A stretch of DNA of 64,000 bases from Hymenobacter tibetensis. Lineage in GTDB: Bacteria; Bacteroidota; Bacteroidia; Cytophagales; Hymenobacteraceae. Position 1 is the stretch's first letter. Each line of letters starts with the position of its first letter. The translations under genes were made by a program, and so were the position numbers. Below are positions 44,896 through 53,620 of this stretch, one piece after another. Below the pieces are notes generated by a model, which ran no database searches, was not told where the DNA came from, and saw only the letters and a program-made list of their open reading frames with translations. The stretch is taken from contig NZ_CP094669.1 in the NCBI RefSeq assembly GCF_022827545.1, forward strand, positions 896,001-960,000. The letters run 5' to 3'.

Positions 44896-45291
44896 ATGTC
44901 TGTTCCTGAATCTCCGGTGGCCGCCCTGCGGGCTGCTGCCGAGGCCGTGCGCCAGCAACTTCACGTCACTGCCTTCGATACGGCGGCGGTGGAAAGGCTG
45001 GCTGAATTTGTGGAAGCGCAACGCACCACTGTATCTGCCGCCGACCGCCAAGGTGTGGTTACGGCTCTTGGCTGCTTTCTGGGGCAGTGCTTGGTTGATG
45101 TGTATGGAGGCACTTGGGCACAGGGCCCAGATGGTACGACCGGGGTAGGCATCAAGGAGAGGCATTTTTTCAATCCTTTCTTCCGAGTAGCACAGCAACT
45201 CGACAAAGGAGCAGCCGAATCCGTAGCTACGTTTTTTGCATCGGTACCCATTCACCTGGCAAATCCGGGGCGTCGACAGTGGATTTCGTAA
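44896..45291 (+). CDS. hypothetical protein, first of a tandem paralogue pair
   Basis: A 131-residue cytoplasmic protein. It aligns along its length with the next gene: 'AAEAVRQQLHVTAFDTAAVE' versus 'AAEAVRKNLNLAQFDEKAVQ', 'VVTALGCFLGQCLV' versus 'VVNALGCFLGECII', and 'AESVATFFASVP' versus 'AESVAEFFTSLP'. The conserved centre is ALGCFLG followed by a Gly-Gly-x-W element (YGGTW / FGGWW). The fold is probably alpha/beta, and no known family is recognised. It begins 10 bp after the exported protein gene. Confidence 0.72.
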   Translation: MSVPESPVAALRAAAEAVRQQLHVTAFDTAAVERLAEFVEAQRTTVSAADRQGVVTALGCFLGQCLVDVYGGTWAQGPDGTTGVGIKERHFFNPFFRVAQQLDKGAAESVATFFASVPIHLANPGRRQWIS

Positions 45292-45405
45292 AATTCGTCC
45301 AAAAAAATAGGGGGTAACCCGTGCAGGTAGTAGATTAGAATAGTCTGGGGGTCTGTAAGCAAGGGGTTTACAGTCATTTCAGATGAACTATTAACTCCTG
45401 TACCC

Positions 45406-45816
45406 ATGCGCCATTTGCAAGAAGCGGCCGAAGCCGTACGAAAAAATCTTAACCTAGCTCAGTTCGATGAAAAGGCTGTGCAAGCACTAGCCGATTTTAT
45501 TGAGAATGAGCGCGCTACTGTGCCAGCTGAAAGCCGCGAAGCAGTAGTAAATGCGTTGGGGTGTTTTTTAGGCGAGTGTATCATCCGTAGCTTTGGGGGC
45601 TGGTGGCGCACTGATCCGCGCGGCACAGCAGGTGTGCAGATCGGCCAAAACTTCTTTTTGCATCCTCATTTCTTTATCGAACAACAGTTTAAGCGGGGAA
45701 TAGCGGAGTCGGTAGCGGAGTTTTTCACTTCCTTGCCAACCAAGCTTCTGAACTCGCCACCACCCCGCAGAACCTGGATTCCGGTACCCGTACCGGTTTT
45801 CCGCCGACCGATGTAA
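45406..45816 (+). CDS. hypothetical protein, second of a tandem paralogue pair
   Basis: A 136-residue cytoplasmic paralogue of the preceding gene, with the same NALGCFLGECII core and FGGWW motif, but with a Pro-rich C-terminal tail ('SPPPRRTWIPVPVPVFRRP'). The central region has conserved aromatics ('FFLHPHFFIEQQFKRGIAES'). It ends two bases before the cmk ATG, so it is very likely translated together with cmk. The pair probably arose by tandem duplication. No function is known; the link to cytidylate metabolism is positional only. Confidence 0.75.
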   Translation: MRHLQEAAEAVRKNLNLAQFDEKAVQALADFIENERATVPAESREAVVNALGCFLGECIIRSFGGWWRTDPRGTAGVQIGQNFFLHPHFFIEQQFKRGIAESVAEFFTSLPTKLLNSPPPRRTWIPVPVPVFRRPM

Positions 45817-45818
45817 CT

Positions 45819-46547
45819 ATGAGAAAAATCGTCATTGCCATCGACGGCTACTCCTCGTGCGGCAAGAGTACAACGGCGAAAGCCGTGGCCGCTGAGTTGG
45901 GCTACGCCTACATCGACACCGGCGCTATGTATCGCGCCGTGACCCTGTATCTGCTCGAGAACAATATCAGCTTTGACGATTTGCCCCGCATAGAGCAGGC
46001 CTTGCAAGAAATGCACATTTCCTTCAAGCGCAACCGTAAAACAGGGCGCAATGAATTATGCTTGGACGGACACATCAGGGAGGATGAAATCCGGCAAATG
46101 CGTATTTCCAATCTGGTGAGCGAGGTGTCTAGTGTGCCGGCAGTGCGCCACGCCATGGTAGCGCAGCAGCAACGGATGGGGCGCAAGCGTGGGGTGGTAA
46201 TGGATGGCCGTGACATAGGCACCACTGTTTTCCCGGATGCCGAGGTGAAAATATTCATGACCGCTGACGTGCAAACCCGCGCCGAACGCCGCCAAGACGA
46301 GTTGGCGGCCAAGGGCGAGCAGGTGCCGGTAGAGGAAATTGTGGAGAACCTACGCAAGCGCGACCACCTAGATTCCACCCGCACCGAAAGCCCGCTGCGC
46401 CGGGCCGCCGATGCGGTGATGCTAGATACCACGCACATGATGATTGATGAGCAAGTGGATTTTGTATTGGAAAGAGTGTCGGCCATGCTATTTGCGCTGG
46501 CTTCTGAGGCTGGCAATGAACGGAACGGCAACGAAGTGGTTGTATAA
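45819..46547 (+). CDS. cmk: (d)CMP kinase
   Basis: Phosphorylates CMP and dCMP with ATP in pyrimidine nucleotide recycling. The 242-residue protein starts 'MRKIVIAIDGYSSCGKSTTA', where the P-loop is GYSSCGKST. It continues with 'YIDTGAMYRAVTLYLLENN' and 'GVVMDGRDIGTTVFPDAEV', and has the lid/CMP region 'LRKRDHLDSTRTESPLRRA' near residue 185. All cmk hallmark motifs are present, and the length is about 15 residues longer than E. coli cmk. It starts two bases after the upstream stop. It is followed by ispH at 105 bp. Confidence 0.96.
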   Translation: MRKIVIAIDGYSSCGKSTTAKAVAAELGYAYIDTGAMYRAVTLYLLENNISFDDLPRIEQALQEMHISFKRNRKTGRNELCLDGHIREDEIRQMRISNLVSEVSSVPAVRHAMVAQQQRMGRKRGVVMDGRDIGTTVFPDAEVKIFMTADVQTRAERRQDELAAKGEQVPVEEIVENLRKRDHLDSTRTESPLRRAADAVMLDTTHMMIDEQVDFVLERVSAMLFALASEAGNERNGNEVVV

Positions 46548-46651
46548 GATTAGTGCTTGATGCTTAACGCGTAGTGCTTAGGCACTAGAATTGCGAGGGC
46601 AATACCCTAGCGCACCGCACCGAGTCCCACGCACCTACACACCTAGAATCC

Positions 46652-47536
46652 ATGAACGTTACCATCGATAAAAATTCCGGATACTGTTTTGGGGTAGAAT
46701 TCGCCATTCAGATGGCGGAAGACGAGTTGGCGCACGATGAAACTCTGTATTGCCTGGGCGATATTGTGCACAACCGTATGGAGGTGGAGCGCCTGCACGA
46801 ACAAGGCTTGCGCATCATCGACCGGGCTCAGCTCGAGCAACTACACGACTGCAAAGTGCTGATCAGGGCTCATGGTGAGCCACCTGAAACCTACCAGCTA
46901 GCGTTGCGCAACAACATCGAGTTGATTGACGCCTCGTGCCCGGTGGTACTCAAGCTGCAGAACCGTGTGAAGCATGCCTTTGATGCCAGCCGGCGGCAGG
47001 ATGGCCAGATTGTAATTTATGGTCAGCCTGGCCACGCCGAAGTAGCAGGCCTCACCGGCCAGACCGGTAACCGTGCCCTTATCGTCATGACGGAAGCCGA
47101 CCTCGACCAGGTGGATTTTGCGCGGCCGGTTACGCTCTTCAGCCAGACCACCAAAAGTACCGCTGGTTTCTACCATATGAAGGCCGTTATCGAAGAGCGG
47201 ATAAAGGCAGCAGGCGGCTCCCTGGAAGCCTTCGACGCCAACGATAGTATCTGCCGGCAGGTAAGTAACCGGGAGCCGGCCCTTGCTAGGTTTGCCGCTG
47301 AGCACGATGTAGTGGTATTTGTAAGTGGCCGTAAAAGCTCGAACGGCAAGGCGCTGTTCTCAGTGGTCAACAAAACCAATGCGCGTAGCTACTTCGTGGA
47401 AAACGAGCAGGAAATCGACGAAGAATGGTTTCACGAGGCAGAGTCGGTGGGCATCTGCGGCGCTACTAGCACCCCTATGTGGCTGATGCAACGCGTAAAA
47501 GAGCGCATTGAACAAGTGCCCGAGGCAGTAGCGTAG
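46652..47536 (+). CDS. ispH: 4-hydroxy-3-methylbut-2-enyl diphosphate reductase
   Basis: Last step of the MEP isoprenoid pathway: reduces HMBPP to IPP and DMAPP with a [4Fe-4S] cluster. The 294-residue chain has cluster ligands at Cys12 ('SGYCFGVEFAI'), at the Cys in 'LIDASCPVVLKLQ' near residue 92 and at the Cys in 'NDSICRQVSNREP' near 198. Other IspH marks are 'RAHGEPPETYQ', 'IYGQPGHAEVAGL', 'LFSQTTKSTAGF' and 'FVSGRKSSNGKAL'. It is slightly shorter than the E. coli enzyme but complete. It lies 105 bp after cmk. Confidence 0.95.
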   Translation: MNVTIDKNSGYCFGVEFAIQMAEDELAHDETLYCLGDIVHNRMEVERLHEQGLRIIDRAQLEQLHDCKVLIRAHGEPPETYQLALRNNIELIDASCPVVLKLQNRVKHAFDASRRQDGQIVIYGQPGHAEVAGLTGQTGNRALIVMTEADLDQVDFARPVTLFSQTTKSTAGFYHMKAVIEERIKAAGGSLEAFDANDSICRQVSNREPALARFAAEHDVVVFVSGRKSSNGKALFSVVNKTNARSYFVENEQEIDEEWFHEAESVGICGATSTPMWLMQRVKERIEQVPEAVA

Positions 47537-47557
47537 CTACTTGCCGCTTGAATAGGT

Positions 47558-47614
47558 AAAGGCGAAGGGGTGGGTTGTTCGGATAAGGTTCCAACAACTC
47601 ACCCCTTCGCCTTT
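47558..47614 (+). terminator. terminator after ispH
   Basis: AAAGGCGAAGGGGTG (from 47558) pairs with CACCCCTTCGCCTTT (to 47614), with the arms extended by GTTGTT / AACAAC. The total stem is about 21 bp with one mismatch and a 13-nt loop. Confidence 0.85.
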
Positions 47615-47633
47615 CAACAGACAACCCCCTTGC

Positions 47634-47641
47634 TACCTTCG
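47634..47641 (+). promoter_or_regulatory. -7-like box five bases before an ATG
   Basis: TACCTTCG differs from TA-nn-TTTG at one position and ends four bases before the ATG at 47646. If functional, transcription would begin at or near the start codon, giving a leaderless or nearly leaderless mRNA. Confidence 0.4.
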
Positions 47642-47645
47642 CGCC

Positions 47646-48194
47646 ATGCGCAGATATTTCAACTACTTCCTCAACGGCTTCCTTATTGTAGCGCCCATTG
47701 CGCTTACGGGGTACATTCTGTACGCTGTTTTTCACTGGCTCGACGAACTGTTCAACATCTACGACATTCCGGGGCTGGGCATACTAGTGGCCATGTTGGT
47801 GGTGACGGTAATTGGCTTTGTGGCGAAGTCGTTTATGGTGCGTCCCTTCCTGGTTATTGCCGAGCGGTTGCTGCACCGCACACCGCTGGTTAGCATCATT
47901 TACTCCAGCCTCAAAGACCTTTTCGACGCCTTTGTCGGCGACAACCAAAAGTTTAACTGTCCGGTGCTGGCCCGCCTTAATGCTCAGGACGAAGTGTACA
48001 AGATGGGGTTCGTCACCCAAGAGGCCATGACGGCTATCAACCGTCAGGAACTGCTGGCCGTGTACTTTCCGCATTCCTACAATTTCTCGGGCGAGCTAGT
48101 GCTGATGCCTGCCGCCAACGTGACGTACCTAGACCTGCCCAGCAGTGAAGTCATGAAGTTCATCGTGTCGGGTGGTGTCTCGCGGTTGATGTAA
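47646..48194 (+). CDS. DUF502 family membrane protein
   Basis: A 182-residue integral membrane protein. Two spans are clear: 'YFLNGFLIVAPIALTGYILY' (residues 6-25) and 'LGILVAMLVVTVIGFVAKS' (about 42-62). The conserved family region follows: 'LLHRTPLVSIIYSSLKDLFDA' and 'VYKMGFVTQEAM', and the C-terminal 'NVTYLDLPSSEVMKFIVSGG' matches the DUF502 pattern. Length is usual. No function is established for the family. It follows the ispH terminator, so it is an independent unit. Confidence 0.88.
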   Translation: MRRYFNYFLNGFLIVAPIALTGYILYAVFHWLDELFNIYDIPGLGILVAMLVVTVIGFVAKSFMVRPFLVIAERLLHRTPLVSIIYSSLKDLFDAFVGDNQKFNCPVLARLNAQDEVYKMGFVTQEAMTAINRQELLAVYFPHSYNFSGELVLMPAANVTYLDLPSSEVMKFIVSGGVSRLM

Positions 48195-48273
48195 GATAAA
48201 ACAGTGAAGCGGCTTTCCGTTTGGGCGGTTTGAACGTAAAACCCACTGTTTACACGTTTCATTCGCGTTGCTC

Positions 48274-49065
48274 ATGCCCACCAAGCTGCACTACCGGGCC
48301 TACGGCTCTGGTCCCCGGGTCATTCTTGCTTTTCATGGTTACGGGCAAGGAGAAGGGCATTGGCGCACGCTCATTGGCGAGTTGGGAACCGAGGTAACGG
48401 TGTATGCTTTCGACCTGTTCTACCACGGCCGCAGCAAGCTAGCCAAAGCCGATACGCCACTCACCAAAAAGTGCTTGGGTGAGCTGCTACACAGCTTTTT
48501 ACACGAAAACAGTATTGGTGACTTCAGCTTACTCGCGTTTAGTATGGGTGCCAAATTTGCCCTGACTGCCGTCGAGCACTTCCCTAAACGGGTGCAGAAC
48601 CTATGGCTGATTGCGCCCGACGGGTTGCAGCGGCAGTTCTGGTATTCGCTGGCCACCTATCCGCCGTGGATGCGCGGGGTACTCGGCCGGGCCGTGCTAC
48701 GGCCGCAGCGGCTGTTGCAGTTTTTGGGCACGCTGGAACAGAAGCGACTAGTGCCTTCCAGCCTTGTGCGGTTCGCTGAGTGGCAGCTAGAGAGCCGAGA
48801 GAAACGCCTTCGGGTGTACCGGAGCTGGGTTGGTTTCCGCCTCTTGACGTTCAGCTTGCAGGCCTTGGCAGGGCTCTTGAACCGTCGGCCTACGCCGGTC
48901 ACGTTCTTTCTGGGCCGCCACGATCAGGTCATCCCGCACGCTGGGCTACAACGCTTCATTGCTTTACTGCAAGGTGCCCACACCGTGCTGTTGGATGCAG
49001 GCCATGCGGGACTTATCTACAACGTAGCCGCCTATCTGCGACGACACCAAGAGGTTAAGTTGTAG
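48274..49065 (+). CDS. alpha/beta hydrolase
   Basis: A 263-residue soluble hydrolase. The oxyanion segment 'LAFHGYGQGEGHWRTL' is near residue 20. The nucleophile is in 'LLAFSMGAKFAL' (near residue 90), where Ala replaces the first Gly of GxSxG. The acid is probably in 'FFLGRHDQVIP' and the His in 'LLDAGHAGLIYN' near the C-terminus. The substrate is unknown. The ATG at 48274 is used; a TTG at 48268 is possible. It lies 79 bp after the DUF502 gene and is convergent with the DoxX gene (gap 11 bp). Confidence 0.88.
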   Translation: MPTKLHYRAYGSGPRVILAFHGYGQGEGHWRTLIGELGTEVTVYAFDLFYHGRSKLAKADTPLTKKCLGELLHSFLHENSIGDFSLLAFSMGAKFALTAVEHFPKRVQNLWLIAPDGLQRQFWYSLATYPPWMRGVLGRAVLRPQRLLQFLGTLEQKRLVPSSLVRFAEWQLESREKRLRVYRSWVGFRLLTFSLQALAGLLNRRPTPVTFFLGRHDQVIPHAGLQRFIALLQGAHTVLLDAGHAGLIYNVAAYLRRHQEVKL

Positions 49066-49076
49066 GGCTATGTGCC

Positions 49077-49529
49077 CTACATACTCTCAGGCTGGCGCCG
49101 GAAAATTTTGTGATCAACAGAGTACCGGCCCGGCCCTTTGATCATAAAGAACAGCAGCAAACTCAGGACCAGCATAGACACCCAAAGTTCTCGGTTTTGC
49201 ATGCCCACTCCTTGTTGCGGATTGACTACTAATGCCGCACCCAACAGAATAGGAATCTGGCAAAGAAGAGCCAGCCGGGTGAGTGCCCCAACCGCAATCA
49301 TCAAGCCGCCCACAATGTGAAAGATGCTGAAGAGGAGTGGAGCCTTTCTGAGTGCGCCCAAGCTGTGCTGTTCGCTGAGCAGGTTGAAAACGTCGCTGGT
49401 ATTGCTCAGAAACGAAAATCCTTTTACAAAAAGAAACAGACCTAGCACAATGCGCAAAGCATCCATCCAAACAGGATTGCTGGCACTGTTGCGGTGTTTG
49501 ACGAGGGGGTGGTGGTTTGAGAGTTCCAT
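49077..49529 (-). CDS. DoxX family membrane protein
   Basis: A 150-residue inner-membrane protein with four spans: 'ALRIVLGLFLFVKGFSFL', 'LFSIFHIVGGLMIAVGAL', 'LALLCQIPILLGAALVV' and 'LWVSMLVLSLLLFFMI'. This four-helix plan with 'GLFLFVKGFSFL' in the first span is the DoxX/DoxD-like family, often linked to redox or quinone metabolism, but the function is not settled. The ATG at 49529 begins at the family N-terminus; the frame to 49595 adds a Cys-rich segment that does not fit. Confidence 0.85.
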   Translation of the reverse strand: MELSNHHPLVKHRNSASNPVWMDALRIVLGLFLFVKGFSFLSNTSDVFNLLSEQHSLGALRKAPLLFSIFHIVGGLMIAVGALTRLALLCQIPILLGAALVVNPQQGVGMQNRELWVSMLVLSLLLFFMIKGPGRYSVDHKIFRRQPESM

Positions 49530-49630
49530 AGCGCTTTTCCTTTGGTAGTAAGGTAAGCGAAATCGATTGCATAGGCAACACGAGCTGATGTTCATGCTGG
49601 ATTCTATGCAAAGTAGGACCTCGTGTAGTG

Positions 49631-50200
49631 CTACTGTAGGGCCTTTTCGTACAGGTGAAAGCTCTCTTCATTGGAAGCTACGAACACCACTTCCTGTGGT
49701 AGCTCGTGCTCTTGCAAAAATGCCCGCGTCTCGCGCACCGCAATGGCAGCTGCCTCCGATTTGGGATAGCCGTACACCCCTGTACTGATACCGGGGAAAG
49801 CAATACTACGCAGCGTATGCTCAACTGCTACACGTAGGCTGTTGCGGTAGCTGTTGGCTAGTAGCTCAGGCTCCTGTTTGTGGCCGCCGTTCCAAACGGG
49901 CCCCACTGTATGAATAACGTGCTGGGAGGGCAAGTGGCCCGCAGTGGTGATAACTGCTTCGCCGGTTCGCAGCCCTTTACCGTAATGGCCAGCCCGCAAC
50001 CAGCGGCACGCTTCTAGAATCTCGGGTCCGCCAGCACGATGAATGGCTCCGTCGACTCCACCACCACCGAGCAGGCTGGAATTGGCCGCATTCACAATGG
50101 CATCAGTGTCCACACGTGTGATGTCGCCGCGGTAGAGTAGGATGCGGCCGAACGTTTTTGCTTCGGAGCGCCAATTGCTGGCAGTAAGGGTGGTAGACAT
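49631..50200 (-). CDS. macrodomain protein (ADP-ribosyl hydrolase-type)
   Basis: A 189-residue macrodomain protein, probably hydrolysing O-acetyl-ADP-ribose or ADP-ribose esters. Motifs: 'RGDITRVDTDAIVNAANSSL' near residue 25, 'LGGGGVDGAIHRAGG' near 45 (the catalytic GGGVDGAIH loop), 'TAGHLPSQHVIHTVGPVW' near 87 and the phosphate loop 'FPGISTGVYGYPKSEAA' near 140. All motifs of the MacroD class are present. It lies 101 bp before the DoxX gene on the same strand, though with no proof of co-transcription. Confidence 0.93.
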   Translation of the reverse strand: MSTTLTASNWRSEAKTFGRILLYRGDITRVDTDAIVNAANSSLLGGGGVDGAIHRAGGPEILEACRWLRAGHYGKGLRTGEAVITTAGHLPSQHVIHTVGPVWNGGHKQEPELLANSYRNSLRVAVEHTLRSIAFPGISTGVYGYPKSEAAAIAVRETRAFLQEHELPQEVVFVASNEESFHLYEKALQ

Positions 50201-50368
50201 GGGCAGATGAAAGGAAACAGTACCGTACGCAGGTGCCAGGATGTGGGCTGCGGTTGAGGTGGCATTTTCCAGGCTTCAGTCATTCAATCTGTTGCTTGAG
50301 TAACTTGTTTTGGCTTGGGAGTAGGGGAAGCCATAGGTTTGATCATCATTCAACCAAAGCTCTTTACC

Positions 50369-50653
50369 ATGGAAACCCCTCCCCGTGACCCACAACTCTG
50401 GCGTATGGCATTGGACCGCGCCGAATTCAAGTCAAGCCTTGTGACGTACGCGCTGGTAAATGCTTTGCTGTGGTCTATCTGGGCCCTGACGGGGCAGGAA
50501 GCGCGGCCGATTCCATGGCCGATGTGGGTTGCTGTGTTCTGGGGAATTGGATTGGTACTGAAGGGCATAAAAATGTACGCCGGCTTTGGACCAGAACAGC
50601 AGTCGGAAAGGGAGTACGAGAAACTGATACGTCGGCGCGAGAGCCGGCTCTAA
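50369..50653 (+). CDS. 2TM domain protein
   Basis: A 94-residue protein with two membrane spans ('LVTYALVNALLWSIWALTG' and 'WPMWVAVFWGIGLVLKGIK') joined by a short Pro-rich turn, plus a charged helical tail ('EREYEKLIRRRESRL'). The plan fits the small 2TM domain proteins found widely in Bacteroidota, sometimes fused to LytTR regulators. No regulator is fused here. The ATG at 50369 is chosen over 50315 because the upstream residues are hydrophobic without purpose. Confidence 0.75.
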   Translation: METPPRDPQLWRMALDRAEFKSSLVTYALVNALLWSIWALTGQEARPIPWPMWVAVFWGIGLVLKGIKMYAGFGPEQQSEREYEKLIRRRESRL

Positions 50654-50781
50654 CGCAACACATAGCTGTTTGTGGAGGTAGTTCTTGTGGGCAGAAGCTT
50701 CTCTTTCACTATGGTTGGGCTTGGTGGTTGTTCCCCCAACGGCCGAGCAACTTTCCATCCTGCTCGGTAGTTAGTGGCTGT

Positions 50782-51912
50782 ATGACAACAACCCGACTGC
50801 TCCCGATTTTGCTGCTGGCGCCGCTGGCGTTGGTTTCCTCGGCCCCCGACCGCCCCACGGCGGCCCCGGATGCAAACCTGAGTAAGATCAAACTACCCGC
50901 TGGTTTCACAATTACGTATTTCGCACAAGGGGTGAAAAGCGCCCGCGAATTGGCCGTAGGACCCGACGGCACCGTGTACGTAGGTAGCCGCGACGCCGGC
51001 AAGGTGTATGCCTTGCCGGACCGCAACAAAGATAGCCGCGCCGACGAGGTGGTGACTGTTGCAAATGGGCTGAACGGCCCCAACGGAGTGGCGGTGCGCA
51101 ACGGCTCTTTGTACGTGGGCGAAATCCACCGCATTATTCGGTACGACAACATCGCCCAAAAGCTTAAGCAGCCGCCCAAGCCGGTGGTGGTGTACGACCA
51201 GCTGCTCAACAACGAGTGGCATGGCTACCGCTACATTTCTTTCGGGCCCGACGGTAAGCTCTACGTACCCGTAGGAGCGCCGTGCAACACCTGCATTCCG
51301 GCGGAGCCCGTGATTGGCACCATCACCCGGATGAACCCGGACGGAACAGGAATGGAAATCTATGCGCAGGGCGTCCGCAACACAGTAGGCTTCGACTGGA
51401 GCCCGGTAGACAAAGCGCTGTGGTTCACAGACAATGGCCGCGACCAGCTAGGCGACAACCTGCCTTCCGACGAGCTGAACCGGGCTCCTAGTGCGGGGTT
51501 GCATTTCGGCTTTCCTTACTTTTTTGCCGGTGACGTGCCTGATCCTGAGTTCGGCAAAGGCCGCTCCGCTTCCACGTACACCAAACCCGCCCGTAAGCTA
51601 GGGCCGCATGTAGCGGCGCTAGGAATGAAGTTCTACACTGGCAAGAAATTCCCGGCTGCATACCGCAACCAGATTTTCATTCCGGAACATGGTTCCTGGA
51701 ACCGGACCAGCAAGCTCGGCTACCGCATTTCGTTGGTGCGCCTAGATGCTACGGGCAAGCAAGCCAAGAGCTATGAAACTTTTGCCGAAGGTTGGTTGCA
51801 GGGGCAGAAGTCGTGGGGGCGGCCCGTGTGCTTGCTCGTGCTACCCGATGGCTCCATGCTCGTTTCTGACGATCAGAACGACGCTGTGTACCGCATCAGC
51901 TACAAAGGATAA
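50782..51912 (+). CDS. sorbosone/PQQ-type sugar dehydrogenase
   Basis: A 376-residue exported six-bladed propeller protein. Residues 1-20 form a signal peptide. The blades show 'ARELAVGPDGTVYVGSRDAG', 'NGLNGPNGVAVRNGSLYVGE', 'YRYISFGPDGKLYVPVGAPC', 'GVRNTVGFDWSP' and 'LWFTDNGRDQLGDNLPSDEL', the last being the strongest mark of the soluble glucose / L-sorbosone dehydrogenase family. A Cys-x-x-Cys ('APCNTCIPAEP') lies in a loop. The C-terminal 'HGSWNRTSKLGYRI' is also family-typical. The cofactor (PQQ) and substrate are inferred from the family. Confidence 0.9.
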   Translation: MTTTRLLPILLLAPLALVSSAPDRPTAAPDANLSKIKLPAGFTITYFAQGVKSARELAVGPDGTVYVGSRDAGKVYALPDRNKDSRADEVVTVANGLNGPNGVAVRNGSLYVGEIHRIIRYDNIAQKLKQPPKPVVVYDQLLNNEWHGYRYISFGPDGKLYVPVGAPCNTCIPAEPVIGTITRMNPDGTGMEIYAQGVRNTVGFDWSPVDKALWFTDNGRDQLGDNLPSDELNRAPSAGLHFGFPYFFAGDVPDPEFGKGRSASTYTKPARKLGPHVAALGMKFYTGKKFPAAYRNQIFIPEHGSWNRTSKLGYRISLVRLDATGKQAKSYETFAEGWLQGQKSWGRPVCLLVLPDGSMLVSDDQNDAVYRISYKG

Positions 51913-51930
51913 GTGACTTAGATAAGAGTA

Positions 51931-52020
51931 GGAAGGTCCACTTCGTGGCCCGTCTACCTACATAGTGCTTGTACTGCAAGCAGTTTTGTGAGGGCCAGAC
52001 GTCTGCGAAGTGGAACTTCC
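51931..52020. repeat. imperfect palindromic intergenic repeat, copy C
   Basis: GGAAGGTCCACTTCG at the left end pairs with CGAAGTGGAACTTCC at the right end (one mismatch in 15), with a 60-nt interior that has further short matches. It fills the gap between the sugar dehydrogenase and the retropepsin-like gene. It differs from the two palindromes at 29.1-29.3 kb. Confidence 0.7.
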
Positions 52021-52035
52021 CGTTACCTTACAGTC

Positions 52036-52512
52036 ATGAAAAAGCAGCGTATTCCGAAGCGTATCGTGGGGCGGCTGGAGCTGGTGGATTTTCCCGAGTT
52101 GCAACTTTGGGGTGTAGAAGCCAAAGTTGATACCGGCGCCTATACAAGTGCTATCCATTGTTCTGACATTCACGTAGTAACGGATTCCAATCAGCAGCCG
52201 TTACTGCGGGTGTTGCTCCTGGATCCGTCGCATCCTCACTTCGATGGCACCCCCATGGAATTTTCGGAATTTTCGCTGCGTGATATCAAGAGTTCCAATG
52301 GGGAAGTGCAGCAGCGCTACGTCATTCAGGCGGTGCTACGCATTTTTGAACAAGATTTGTACACTGAATTCTCCTTATCCGACCGATCCGATATGAAGTA
52401 TCCTGTGCTGTTAGGCCGGCGCCTTATGCGGCAGGGAAACTTCGTGGTTGATGTGGCCCGGCGTAATCTATCTCATAAAGCTCAAGTGGCGGCCAAAGCT
52501 TCGCGCGCCTAA
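52036..52512 (+). CDS. retropepsin-like aspartic peptidase (RimB / DUF785 type)
   Basis: A 158-residue protein of the ATP-dependent zinc protease / RimB family, which has a retroviral-type pepsin fold. The catalytic-type motif is Asp32 in '[16 protein letters not shown]'. The family end '[19 protein letters not shown]' is clear. Members are named ATP-dependent or zinc proteases historically, but the fold is that of aspartic peptidases. It is followed after 82 bp by rimK and then by an AstE-type gene. The set is the known rimK neighbourhood, and a role in trimming RimK-made peptide tails is inferred. Confidence 0.9.
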   Translation: MKKQRIPKRIVGRLELVDFPELQLWGVEAKVDTGAYTSAIHCSDIHVVTDSNQQPLLRVLLLDPSHPHFDGTPMEFSEFSLRDIKSSNGEVQQRYVIQAVLRIFEQDLYTEFSLSDRSDMKYPVLLGRRLMRQGNFVVDVARRNLSHKAQVAAKASRA

Positions 52513-52594
52513 ACGGCCGTGCTTATTTTGTTACTTGCGGCCTCTTGCGGCTCGCTCTGGCTTTTGCCCCAATCCACCCTCTCTCTCTTTTCCG

Positions 52595-53539
52595 ATGAAA
52601 CTGGCGATTCTGTCGCGTGAGCCTAAGCTGTACTCCACCACCCGCCTTGTGGAAGCCGCCGAACAGCGGGGCTACGAGGCCGTGGTAGTGGACCATTTGC
52701 ATTGTAACCTAGTGCTAGAAAAAGGCAAACCCGACATCATTTATCAAAAGCAACGGCTTCAGGATATTGATGCTATTATTCCTCGCATTGGGGCGTCCGT
52801 CACCTTCTATGGCTGCGCCGTTGTGCGGCAGTTCGAGATGATGAAGGTGCGCACTGCTGTGGATAGCCAAGCTATTGTCCGTAGCCGCGACAAACTGCGC
52901 TCCATGCAGATTCTGGCCCGGGCCGGCGTCGGGATGCCCAAAACGGCCTTCACCAATTACTCCGATGAGGTGGCTGAGATGATAGAGCAGGTAGGCGGCG
53001 CCCCTGTCATCATCAAGCTGCTCGAAGGCACCCAGGGGTTAGGCGTGGTACTGGCCGAAAGTGCCAAAGCCGCGCAGTCCGTTATCGAAGCATTTCACAA
53101 CCTGAAGGCCCGCATCATCGTGCAGGAATTTATTGCCGAAAGCAAAGGAGCCGACTTGCGCGCCTTTGTAGTGAATGGCGAGGTGGTGGGGGCTATGAAG
53201 CGGCAAGGCAAGGAAGGCGAGTTTCGCTCGAACCTGCACCGGGGTGGAACGGGCGTGCTCGTGAAGCTGACCCGCGCCGAAAAAGCCGCGGCGCTACTCG
53301 CTGCCAAGTCGTTGGGCCTGGGTATTGCGGGCGTGGATATGCTGCAAAGCAAGCGTGGCCCCCTGGTGCTGGAAGTGAATTCCTCGCCCGGCCTGGAAGG
53401 CATTGAAAAGGCCACGGGGCTAGACATTGCCGGTAAGATAATCGAGTACACCGCCGAAATAGCCCTGAAAAAGAAAACCAAAGCCAAGCCCAAAGCCATG
53501 GCTGCCCTCCCCGACAACCAGCCCGATCTTCCTCGGTAA
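52595..53539 (+). CDS. rimK: RimK-type ATP-grasp glutamate ligase
   Basis: A 314-residue ATP-grasp ligase that in E. coli adds Glu residues to the C-terminus of ribosomal protein S6. The N-terminal domain starts '[20 protein letters not shown]'. The ATP-grasp core includes '[20 protein letters not shown]', '[19 protein letters not shown]', '[20 protein letters not shown]', and Mg-binding '[20 protein letters not shown]' near residue 270. The C-terminus is a Lys/Pro-rich tail. It is the middle gene of the three-gene set. Substrate in this organism is not known; S6 is not encoded here. Confidence 0.95.
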   Translation: MKLAILSREPKLYSTTRLVEAAEQRGYEAVVVDHLHCNLVLEKGKPDIIYQKQRLQDIDAIIPRIGASVTFYGCAVVRQFEMMKVRTAVDSQAIVRSRDKLRSMQILARAGVGMPKTAFTNYSDEVAEMIEQVGGAPVIIKLLEGTQGLGVVLAESAKAAQSVIEAFHNLKARIIVQEFIAESKGADLRAFVVNGEVVGAMKRQGKEGEFRSNLHRGGTGVLVKLTRAEKAAALLAAKSLGLGIAGVDMLQSKRGPLVLEVNSSPGLEGIEKATGLDIAGKIIEYTAEIALKKKTKAKPKAMAALPDNQPDLPR

Positions 53540-53620
53540 CCTGCCAACCCCTTGCGCCAGTACCCTCCGGGCACTGGTTTAGATCCTCGTTTCTTGACTC
53601 TATTCCCTGGTCCCGACGAC

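Noticed and set aside
48198..48253. AAACAGTG and CACTGTTT inverted arms downstream of the DUF502 gene
   Set aside because: Only 8 bp with a loop of about 40 nt and no T tract; likely chance.
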